A stretch of DNA of 6,830 nucleotides from DATIJJ01 sp039936115 (GTDB taxonomy: Bacteria > Pseudomonadota > Gammaproteobacteria > DSM-16500). Shown piece by piece: positions 1 to 5,053 of the stretch. The stretch covers positions 1-6,830 of the forward strand of contig JBDTIZ010000122.1 in NCBI GenBank assembly GCA_039936115.1, read 5' to 3'. A program made the translations under genes and the position numbers. How positions within the stretch are numbered: the stretch's first letter is position 1; each line of letters opens with the position of its first letter. Below the pieces are notes generated by a model. The model ran no database searches. It saw only the letters and a list, made by a program, of their open reading frames with translations, and was not told the origin of the DNA.

Positions 1-137
1 TTGCGAGCGCGAGCGAAGCAACCCAGGTTTTATTGCCCCTTGCGATGTAGGAAAATGCATAAAATCTAACTTTAAGTTTAGGCTCATATATTTATTAAGG
101 GGCAATAAAACCTGGGTTGCTTCGCTCGCGCTCGCAA
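1..137. repeat. Long perfect inverted repeat (two facing repeat copies)
   Basis: Positions 1-41 and 97-137 are exact reverse complements (41 of 41), separated by a 55-bp AT-rich spacer (42-96) that contains a small dyad, AACTTTAAGTT, at 68-78. Each arm has a GC-rich outer half (TTGCGAGCGCGAGCGAAGCA) and an AT-richer inner half, unlike the surrounding DNA. The motif attgcgagcg...gaagcaa resembles a short dispersed repeat seen in many bacterial genomes, so this is best read as two copies placed head to head, or one MITE-like unit with long terminal inverted repeats. The left end is cut by the window edge, so the true outer boundary is unknown. As RNA it would form a very stable long hairpin. 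It lies downstream of the minus-strand peptidase gene. No coding potential is seen. Confidence 0.85.
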
Positions 138-270
138 TGACGGCGGGTGCAGGTTGGGTGAATTACTACATTTGTGGTAATCAGATTTATGCAATATACG
201 ACTGCGGTTAGAGATCGGTTCTACCGCCATCATAAACAGTGTATTCGCTAATAACTAGACTTCTTCCTCA
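138..270. other. Gene-free spacer
   Basis: No reading frame with a credible start and ribosome binding site is visible on either strand between the long inverted repeat and the small palindrome near 271. The first bases (gacggcgggtgc...) continue the GC-rich style of the repeat arm and may belong to it. Otherwise nothing recognisable is present. Confidence 0.5.
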
Positions 271-305
271 CTGCCGTCGTACCGCGGCTTTTCCGCAGTA
301 TCCAG
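271..305. repeat. Short palindromic dispersed-type repeat at the 3' end of the peptidase gene
   Basis: TACCGCGG (280-287) and CCGCAGTA (293-300) form an 8-bp stem with one mismatch around a 5-nt loop. The flanks are ccgtcg on the left and tccagt on the right. The pattern gtc-rtacc-gcgg-ctt-ccgc-ggta-tccag is one I recognise as a common dispersed palindrome in Legionellales and Rickettsiales genomes. It starts immediately after the peptidase stop codon (306-308), so it could protect or end that transcript. However, it has no T-tract on the minus strand, so it is not a standard intrinsic terminator. Confidence 0.55.
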
Positions 306-962
306 TCAATTTGGTTTAGATTCCTGCACTACGCTTTCATCACACGTTAATTCCGGCACACAACTATATCCAACAAATTTTGCTAAACTTTTATCATTCG
401 GTAATTCAAAATCAAATACACTCACACCACGTATTTTTTTACCCTTATACCTTCTACCATCGCTTGCGCCAAACATCAGTGGCTTGTCCTGGCTATTTTT
501 ACCTAAATAAATCATCACATGCGTAATCGGTGGATTGCGCTTCACATTATAAGTACCTGACCAAAACAATAAGTCGCCTGGTTTTAAGTTTGAAAATTCC
601 TGCGAACTAAAATCCTGTTGGGTGACTTTATATAAGTGACCTTTTTTTTCAGCCCACGTGTACATTTCATCTGCCTGTCTTGGCACATCTTTATTTGTCA
701 CTTTGTTTAATAGAAAATGAATCGTGCCAGAGCAATCCATTCCTTCATTTTTGGGATCAGAAGAACCGTACAAATAAGTTAATTTTTTCTGTGACAGATC
801 TGATGCGATTGTAATAAGTTGTTGCACAGATACAGATGAATTTGGATACTCTTTCAATTCAAAAACTGGGATAGATTCAGTAATTGCGGGTAATAATTGT
901 TGTTCCGCATAAGCGAGATTCATAAAACATAAGAGCAATGAAAGTAGCATTATACGGAACAT
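306..962 (-). CDS. Secreted NlpC/P60 (C40) family cysteine peptidase
   Basis: Predicted periplasmic peptidoglycan endopeptidase of the NlpC/P60 fold, 218 aa. Residues 1-19 are a signal peptide (MFRIMLLSLLLCFMNLAYA, cleavage after AYA). Cys12 lies inside it, but the residues before it are not a lipobox. The catalytic cysteine is Cys77 in MDCSG (75-79), preceded by the YLYGSSDP lead-in (63-70). PGDLLFW (128-134) leads to the catalytic histidine His148 in THVMIYLG. The usual third polar residue is not an obvious His; the FGASDGR segment (164-170) sits where it would be expected. The C-terminal tail (about 197-218) carries Cys201 and Cys207, which could form a disulfide. The family cleaves stem-peptide bonds in cell-wall remodelling; the exact bond cannot be read here. 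It lies 19 bp downstream of a 52-aa membrane protein gene on the same strand, probably in one operon. The ribosome site is weak (a GAG about 12 nt upstream), which suits translation from a shared mRNA. Family assignment is firm; exact role is not. Confidence 0.88.
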   Translation of the reverse strand: MFRIMLLSLLLCFMNLAYAEQQLLPAITESIPVFELKEYPNSSVSVQQLITIASDLSQKKLTYLYGSSDPKNEGMDCSGTIHFLLNKVTNKDVPRQADEMYTWAEKKGHLYKVTQQDFSSQEFSNLKPGDLLFWSGTYNVKRNPPITHVMIYLGKNSQDKPLMFGASDGRRYKGKKIRGVSVFDFELPNDKSLAKFVGYSCVPELTCDESVVQESKPN

Positions 963-981
963 TCTAACACTCTAAATTTTG

Positions 982-1140
982 TTACTTGCCAATCAGAATA
1001 AAAACACCAGCTGCAATTGCAAGTATACCTGTCAAAATGCCTGGAATAACTAATCCAGGAACCAAGGCAATAACGCCAACTAAAATTAAATAAATAGCGA
1101 GAAGGATAAAACCAATATTGCGATTAAAGCTAATTGACAT
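982..1140 (-). CDS. Small two-helix membrane protein, 52 aa
   Basis: A 52-residue, almost entirely hydrophobic protein. A short polar N-terminus (MSISFNRNIG) is followed by helix 1 (about 10-28), a tight proline/glycine turn (VPGLVIPG, 27-34) and helix 2 (about 33-50) ending in GK. I recognise this as a common type of conserved small hypothetical protein in Legionellales and other gammaproteobacteria, with the same PGL.IPG turn. I know of no established function. Likely location is the inner membrane. The start at 1140 is chosen over the longer frame to 1197 because AAAGGA lies 7 nt upstream of 1140, while the longer start has no ribosome site and adds a non-conserved-looking polar extension. 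It is the first gene of a probable two-gene transcript with the C40 peptidase 19 bp downstream, which hints at an envelope role. Confidence 0.8.
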   Translation of the reverse strand: MSISFNRNIGFILLAIYLILVGVIALVPGLVIPGILTGILAIAAGVFILIGK

Positions 1141-1147
1141 AGTATAA

Positions 1148-1153
1148 TCCTTT
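1148..1153 (-). promoter_or_regulatory. Ribosome binding site fixing the 1140 start
   Basis: AAAGGA on the minus strand, 7 nt before the ATG at 1140. This is good complementarity at good spacing, and it decides in favour of the 52-aa product over the 71-aa frame. Confidence 0.7.
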
Positions 1154-1201
1154 AAAATGTTAATCCCATTTGAGTATAAATAGTTATTGAGTAACAAACA
1201 A

Positions 1202-1226
1202 TCGATTAATAATCATGTTTAATCGA
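1202..1226. promoter_or_regulatory. Perfect dyad, possible operator
   Basis: TCGATTAA (1202-1209) and TTAATCGA (1219-1226) are exact inverted 8-mers with a 9-nt spacer, about 60 bp upstream of the 52-aa gene start. The size, symmetry and AT-rich half-sites resemble a binding site for a dimeric repressor. It could equally be a weak hairpin downstream of the holin-like gene. No T-tract follows on either strand, so a terminator is unlikely. Confidence 0.3.
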
Positions 1227-1315
1227 CAAGAGATAAATTTAAAGGATGAATAACCTAACCGCTGCATTAGCAGATGAACTTGTAGCAAACTATAGCTAAG
1301 CTTAAGCAATTATTT

Positions 1316-1609
1316 CTATTTCATATCTGCCGATTTGCAGCATCTAGAAATACAATAATTATATACAGATCCTGCGATGAATCCAAAAATAAATCCATCC
1401 AGTAGGCCATAGAATGCGCCCGCAATACCACCAATGAAGCTTGCCCCATATCCATAATACATAGTAGCTAGCATATCAATCAAAGAAAGACCGTAGCCTA
1501 ACCACCATCCTAACCAAGCAAACAGCATTAAAAACAAGCCATTGGTGATACCAATCGCAAGACCAAACGAACAAGCACTTAATTTAGCTTTTACACATTT
1601 ACTATCCAT
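1316..1609 (-). CDS. Holin-like small glycine-rich membrane protein, 97 aa
   Basis: A two-helix inner-membrane protein. Helix 1 is about residues 14-38 and is tryptophan-rich (AWLGWWLGYG, 31-40). A short amphipathic loop (LSLIDMLATMYYGYG, 41-55) precedes helix 2, about 57-82, which has many small residues (GGIAGAFYGLLDGFIFGFIAG). A Cys-rich tail follows (Cys86, Cys90, Cys91). This layout, with LIDM...YYGY..SF.G...G...G..DGFI and then YN, matches proteins in Legionella, Coxiella and relatives that databases often label 'bacteriophage holin'. No phage genes are visible here, so that label should be taken as a family name rather than a lysis function. The start at 1609 is chosen over 1642 because GGGAG lies 8 nt upstream; the 1642 start has no ribosome site. 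It is divergent from the 156-aa orphan gene. Confidence 0.75.
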   Translation of the reverse strand: MDSKCVKAKLSACSFGLAIGITNGLFLMLFAWLGWWLGYGLSLIDMLATMYYGYGASFIGGIAGAFYGLLDGFIFGFIAGSVYNYCISRCCKSADMK

Positions 1610-1617
1610 GACTGCGA

Positions 1618-1622
1618 CTCCC
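1618..1622 (-). promoter_or_regulatory. Ribosome binding site fixing the 1609 start
   Basis: GGGAG on the minus strand, 8 nt before the ATG at 1609. It supports the 97-aa product rather than the 108-aa frame. Confidence 0.6.
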
Positions 1623-1660
1623 GTCAAAAGATTCTCTCTCATCTATAAGTATATATCTTT

Positions 1661-1666
1661 ATTATA
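1661..1666 (-). promoter_or_regulatory. Candidate -10 box for the holin-like gene
   Basis: A perfect TATAAT on the minus strand, 51 bp upstream of the start at 1609. The hexamer 17 bp further upstream (AACAAA) is a poor -35, so either an activator is needed or the match is chance in AT-rich DNA. Confidence 0.3.
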
Positions 1667-1672
1667 AAATTA

Positions 1673-1692
1673 CTTAATATTTCTTTGTTATC
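1673..1692 (+). promoter_or_regulatory. PmrA-box-like site upstream of the 156-aa orphan
   Basis: CTTAATATTT at 1673-1682 is an exact match to the half-site cTTAATatT known for the response regulator PmrA in Legionella and Coxiella. The expected second half-site, 11 bp on (1684-1692, TTTGTTATC), is degenerate, matching about 5 of 9. The site lies 102 bp upstream of the chosen start at 1784. The same exact 10-mer occurs upstream of the other orphan gene (4972-4981). In AT-rich DNA such strings arise by chance, so this remains a candidate. Confidence 0.35.
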
Positions 1693-1728
1693 TAATCATA
1701 GAGTTGGGATAAAGACTATCTTCTCAAT

Positions 1729-1734
1729 TATAAT
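1729..1734 (+). promoter_or_regulatory. Candidate -10 box for the 156-aa orphan
   Basis: A perfect TATAAT, 49 bp before the start at 1784. TTGGGA at 1704-1709 is a weak -35 at a long 19-bp spacing. It is downstream of the PmrA-like site, in the right order for an activated promoter. Confidence 0.3.
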
Positions 1735-1773
1735 CAAATCTGATATACCTATAATTAATATCGAATATCAAAT

Positions 1774-1778
1774 GGTGA
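1774..1778 (+). promoter_or_regulatory. Ribosome binding site supporting the 1784 start
   Basis: GGTGA lies 5 nt before the ATG at 1784. The upstream alternatives at 1772 (ATG) and 1685 (TTG) have no purine-rich site in front. Confidence 0.45.
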
Positions 1779-1783
1779 CCATC

Positions 1784-2254
1784 ATGAAACAAAGACATAA
1801 AGGCGATTCATCAGGTGAAATAATTCTTACCGCATTCTCTTATTTGATTGATTATTACAATACCACCTTGAAGCATAGTGGATCTTTTTTTAGTTCCGCA
1901 AGAAGTGAGAAAGAAATTGCAGTAACTCATCTTATTCAGCTAATGGCCTACCAATACAATAAAAAATATAAAAAAACTATCGATATTGCAAGTCACCCGG
2001 ATGTAGAAAAGTTTTTTAATAAGCATTTACACATATGGTTTAAACCAGATGATGGTCTACCTGAAAAAACTACAAAAAATTTAAAAAAAGTACTAGAAGA
2101 AATATCGCAGCAAGTTAATGCTGGCGCAATCCGCTCTATGGCTATTAGACGTGTTTGTGGCATTTTAGAGATTGTTTTACCAAAGCCACTCGAGGTAGAA
2201 GCCAAAGCTATAGAGGCTGCAAGTCCTCCAGTAAGGCGCAAAAGTTCTAGCTAA
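1784..2254 (+). CDS. Hypothetical protein, 156 aa (possible secreted effector)
   Basis: Not recognised. The product is soluble, with no signal peptide or membrane segment, and is predicted mostly helical. It has a basic start (MKQRHKG), a helix with a Leu/Ile/Tyr face (about 12-28), a Ser-rich turn (SGSFFSSARSE, 32-42), a helix (42-60) running into a lysine-rich patch (NKKYKK), then a conserved-looking block HPDVEKFFNKHLHIWF (71-86) with DDGLP after it. A charged helix (94-110) and a second one (112-130) follow. The tail has an acidic stretch (EVEAKAIEAA, 137-146) and then a Pro/Arg/Ser end (PPVRRKSSS). An E-rich block followed by a small, polar C-terminus is the general style of Dot/Icm secretion signals, and a PmrA-like box lies upstream; the effector idea is inference only. 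Start chosen for GGTGA 5 nt upstream. It converges on the copper oxidase gene with a 6-bp gap and no room for a terminator. Confidence 0.75.
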   Translation: MKQRHKGDSSGEIILTAFSYLIDYYNTTLKHSGSFFSSARSEKEIAVTHLIQLMAYQYNKKYKKTIDIASHPDVEKFFNKHLHIWFKPDDGLPEKTTKNLKKVLEEISQQVNAGAIRSMAIRRVCGILEIVLPKPLEVEAKAIEAASPPVRRKSSS

Positions 2255-2260
2255 TCGATA

Positions 2261-4609
2261 TTAAAATATTAATGACAAGCCAAAGGTTAGCACATTCTGC
2301 ACCGCAGATTCTCCATCACTAATTTGCAATTTTTTAAATACGCCATAATTACGTTGATGCTCATATTCAGCAAATACATTCAAACCAGGCATCAAACGGT
2401 AATAAGGCCTGATGCTATAACGCGTTTGATTGACACCGCTCCCATACTCCGCCTGAGTTACTGTTTTCGATGCGAAGATTCCCCGAATACCTGCACCCAT
2501 AAAAAAATTATTGGTGATTTGTGTATCACGTGAAAATTCAACGTCTATTTTTATACTGCCGCTGTGTGTATAGCCTCTCAGATTCGTCTCGATAAAATAC
2601 GGCATTAAACCTTCTAGACCAATTCCAGGTTGCCAATAAGGTGTTTTTGCAGGACGATAAACATAATTGCCGCCGCCTTTGATCGACCAGAACTGATCGA
2701 GCAGATGCCAATAAAAGATATCGACATCAGCATTTTCTACTCTGCCTTGATCGACTTCAGCATCATTAGTAAATAATTCCAATTTGTTATAGTCACGTCC
2801 GTACAAACCTTTAAATGTCATTTGTTGTGTATTATGAAATGGATCTTCACCTAACTCTAAAAAATTTGCGAAATAGAAATTCATTGGATGTGCCATAGGA
2901 TGCCGTACGAGTGATGAATCAATCGGTCTGACTTCATCTACTCTGACAATAGGTCGATTTACATAAGCGGTCTGCTTGACTACATCTTGTGGTTTAACTT
3001 CTTTTTTTGTCAGCTCAATTAAACTTGCATATTGTAAAACTCGCGCCATTCCCGTCACCATATGATAGAGAAGATGACAATGAAAAATCCATTGACCGCT
3101 TGCATCTGTATCAATATCTGCAGTCACTGTTGCGCCCGGTGGCACATCAATCGTATGTAGCAAAGGATCAAATCTTCCATGGCCGTTACGTAAAATAAAC
3201 CAGTGTCCATGAATATGCATAGGATGATGCATCATCGATGGATTGGTGAAAACAATTCGATAACGTTTGTTAGATTCTAAAATAATAGGATGCGCTTTGT
3301 ATTCCGGCACGCCATTGATAAACCAAATAAATCGATCCATATAGCCATATAATTCCATCTTAATGACACGATACACTGGTTTATTGGGATCGTTCGTTTT
3401 AACAGCTGCCGTTAAATTTTGATATTTAGTTCCTATTGTTTTTTGAATAGAACTATCTGCAAAAAGTCTATCGCCTATGATAGATGGTTCTGTCTGCATC
3501 ACCATTTTTTCTGAATGACTCATGGACATAGGATGATCCATTGTCAGACTATTTCTAATGACAGGTAAAGGCTCTGGAAAAGGTGTCACTTGCTGGTAAT
3601 TAATATACTGGTAATCTGCTGTGGTTAAAGCACCAAAAGCAGCACCGACTGTATCAGCCGATTCAGCATAAATAAGATAGGGTTTATTTTTTTTAATTTT
3701 AACCAACACATCATAAGTTTCACCTGGTGCAATGTTAAAATCATCTACACTCTGTTGTTTAACATCATTACCTTCTACATGTACCATCTGTAACGTAGAA
3801 CCGGGTATTTTCACGTGAAAAATAGTACCGCTAGCTGCTCCAATAAAACGTAGCCGCACGACATCACCCACTTTTACACGCGCAGTCCACGGCATTGTTT
3901 TAGGTTGACCATTTAATAAAAAACTATCGTATGCAACGTCACTGATATCATAAATGCTCATACGCATTTGCTGCATCATTTTATAATCAGACATTATTTT
4001 TTTTCGTTCTGCACTGGTTCCAGCACTATAATCATGGATAAACTTTGTGAGTGAAGGTTGTAACGGAAATCGCGGCGAGTAAAAATCTCCCTCTTTTTTC
4101 AGATTCAAAAGAATTTGTTGAGGTGCCGTGTTACTCCAGTCCGATAAAACAATGACAAAATCTTTTGTATAGCGATAACGAGGCAACGTTGGCGGATCAA
4201 TTAAAAAAGACCCGTACAAACCTTGCTGTTCCTGCAAACCTTTATGGGAATGGTACCAGTAAGTCCCTGCTTGTTTGAGAATAAATTGATAATGAAAAAC
4301 ACCATTAGGCGGTATTCCTTTCTGACTAACTCCTTCCACACCATCCATTTGCCAAGGAACCAGAACACCATGCCAATGTATCGTTGTCGTTTCATCAAGT
4401 TGGTTATACACATTGATAATCACATGATCGTTTTGTTTAAAATGTAACGTCGGTGCTGGAATTTGATTATTCACAGCAATCGCTTTTACAGCTTTACCAG
4501 CGAAGGAAACCGTTTTGTATCCGACAACTAAATTAACGACTCGCTCTGCTGCAAAAGCTGTGGAAAAGAAGCCAACGCATAATAAAACAAGCCATGAAAT
4601 TTTTTTCAC
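2261..4609 (-). CDS. CopA-CopB fusion: multicopper oxidase joined to outer-membrane copper-resistance barrel
   Basis: A single 782-aa frame containing two normally separate copper-resistance proteins. Residues 1-20 are a Sec signal peptide (MKKISWLVLLCVGFFSTAFA) with no twin arginine. Residues about 25-530 are a three-domain CopA/PcoA-type oxidase with all copper motifs: HWHG (78-81), HSH (120-122), HPMHIH (462-467) and HCHLLYHMVTGM (510-521), where Cys511, His516 and Met521 are the type 1 ligands in CueO-like spacing. A Met/His-rich segment (357-371) lies before domain 3, as in CopA proteins. A second one (569-576, HPMAHP) leads into residues about 578-782, which match the whole CopB domain: antiparallel strands and a final FGLSLIF, the C-terminal Phe signature read by the BAM complex. 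The usual role is oxidising and sequestering periplasmic Cu(I); here it would be anchored at the outer membrane. Start is GTG at 4609 with AGGGA 7 nt upstream. No copper sensor, transporter or chaperone gene is in the window. Confidence 0.93.
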   Translation of the reverse strand: MKKISWLVLLCVGFFSTAFAAERVVNLVVGYKTVSFAGKAVKAIAVNNQIPAPTLHFKQNDHVIINVYNQLDETTTIHWHGVLVPWQMDGVEGVSQKGIPPNGVFHYQFILKQAGTYWYHSHKGLQEQQGLYGSFLIDPPTLPRYRYTKDFVIVLSDWSNTAPQQILLNLKKEGDFYSPRFPLQPSLTKFIHDYSAGTSAERKKIMSDYKMMQQMRMSIYDISDVAYDSFLLNGQPKTMPWTARVKVGDVVRLRFIGAASGTIFHVKIPGSTLQMVHVEGNDVKQQSVDDFNIAPGETYDVLVKIKKNKPYLIYAESADTVGAAFGALTTADYQYINYQQVTPFPEPLPVIRNSLTMDHPMSMSHSEKMVMQTEPSIIGDRLFADSSIQKTIGTKYQNLTAAVKTNDPNKPVYRVIKMELYGYMDRFIWFINGVPEYKAHPIILESNKRYRIVFTNPSMMHHPMHIHGHWFILRNGHGRFDPLLHTIDVPPGATVTADIDTDASGQWIFHCHLLYHMVTGMARVLQYASLIELTKKEVKPQDVVKQTAYVNRPIVRVDEVRPIDSSLVRHPMAHPMNFYFANFLELGEDPFHNTQQMTFKGLYGRDYNKLELFTNDAEVDQGRVENADVDIFYWHLLDQFWSIKGGGNYVYRPAKTPYWQPGIGLEGLMPYFIETNLRGYTHSGSIKIDVEFSRDTQITNNFFMGAGIRGIFASKTVTQAEYGSGVNQTRYSIRPYYRLMPGLNVFAEYEHQRNYGVFKKLQISDGESAVQNVLTFGLSLIF

Positions 4610-4679
4610 TTATTTTTCCCTAAATTTTGTCAGACAAATTCCCTATTGTCTTTACGCTTCCCACTAATGACTAGTGCTA

Positions 4680-4766
4680 TTGATAATTGAATAAAATCTC
4701 CAATTATACTGCCATCCTGAGCGAAGGATGACAGCATTCAAATGGGATATTATACTCAATTGTCAA
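4680..4766. repeat. MITE-like imperfect palindrome, 87 bp
   Basis: The left arm (4680-4718) and the reverse complement of the right arm (4725-4766) start TTGATAATTGA and TTGACAATTGA. They agree at about 29 of 35 aligned positions, with a 3-nt length difference near the centre. The core is the stem CTGCCATCCT (4709-4718) / AGGATGACAG (4725-4734) around the loop gagcga; this catcctgagcgaaggatg core is a familiar dispersed palindrome. No clear target-site duplication flanks it (left ...agtgcta, right gagaccc...). It lies 71 bp upstream of the copper oxidase start, so a minus-strand TATAAT within it (4703-4708) could influence that gene, but no good -35 accompanies it. Confidence 0.6.
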
Positions 4767-5041
4767 GAGACCCTAGAGCGATGAAAAAATTCTTCAATCT
4801 ATAACATATAGAGGTCTGAAAATTGATGCTTCAGTGTTGTTTATAACATTTTTTGATCAATTGTTCAGTGTAATAAAGAGCAAAGCTGGACAAAGATAGC
4901 ACGATAGAAAAAGATGAGCTAAGATAACTTAAATTTACACGTTCATCAAAATCTTAACTATCTTGATGTCTCTTAATATTTCATCTGAATTTATTTTAAA
5001 AAATTTTATTCAGCGATCGTATTGTATTTCTAAAACTAAGG
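4767..5041. other. AT-rich leader region of the 535-aa gene
   Basis: No gene is seen on either strand; the longest ATG-led frames here are only a handful of codons. The region holds several CTTAA-type strings (CTTAAA 4928, CTTAAC 4953, CTTGAT 4962, CTTAAT 4972) and presumably the promoter of the 535-aa orphan. No pair of -35 and -10 hexamers at normal spacing stands out, which would suit an activator-dependent promoter. Confidence 0.45.
4972..4993 (+). promoter_or_regulatory. PmrA-box-like site upstream of the 535-aa orphan
   Basis: CTTAATATTT at 4972-4981 is identical to the 10-mer upstream of the 156-aa orphan. A looser second copy, CTGAATTTA (4985-4993), follows at a 13-bp rather than the usual 11-bp offset. 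Further CTTAAC and CTTGAT strings at 4953 and 4962 make the area rich in half-sites. It is 82 bp before the start at 5054. The half-site agrees with the PmrA consensus of Legionella and Coxiella; binding here is inference. Confidence 0.35.
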
Positions 5042-5048
5042 AAGGAGG
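5042..5048 (+). promoter_or_regulatory. Near-ideal ribosome binding site of the 535-aa gene
   Basis: AAGGAGG is 5 nt before the ATG at 5054. It is the strongest Shine-Dalgarno in the window and fixes the start without ambiguity. Confidence 0.85.
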
Positions 5049-5053
5049 ACAGT

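Noticed and set aside
1316..1609. Prophage remnant suggested by the holin-like protein
   Set aside because: No lysin, integrase, structural gene or attachment site nearby; the family is widespread outside phages in Legionellales.
1993..2241. Minus-strand 82-aa open frame inside the 156-aa gene
   Set aside because: Lies antisense to the better-supported plus-strand gene, has no ribosome site, and its composition looks like a reverse-frame shadow.
2324..4447. Several short frames on both strands inside the copper oxidase gene
   Set aside because: All lie within the 782-aa frame, which has full-length family similarity; none has a credible start.
1163..4748. Shared 11-mer ATCCCATTTGA at 1163-1173 (plus) and 4738-4748 (minus), with gagtata nearby in both
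   Set aside because: The similarity is gapped and does not extend to the rest of the 4680-4766 element; probably chance in AT-rich DNA, or at most a decayed fragment.
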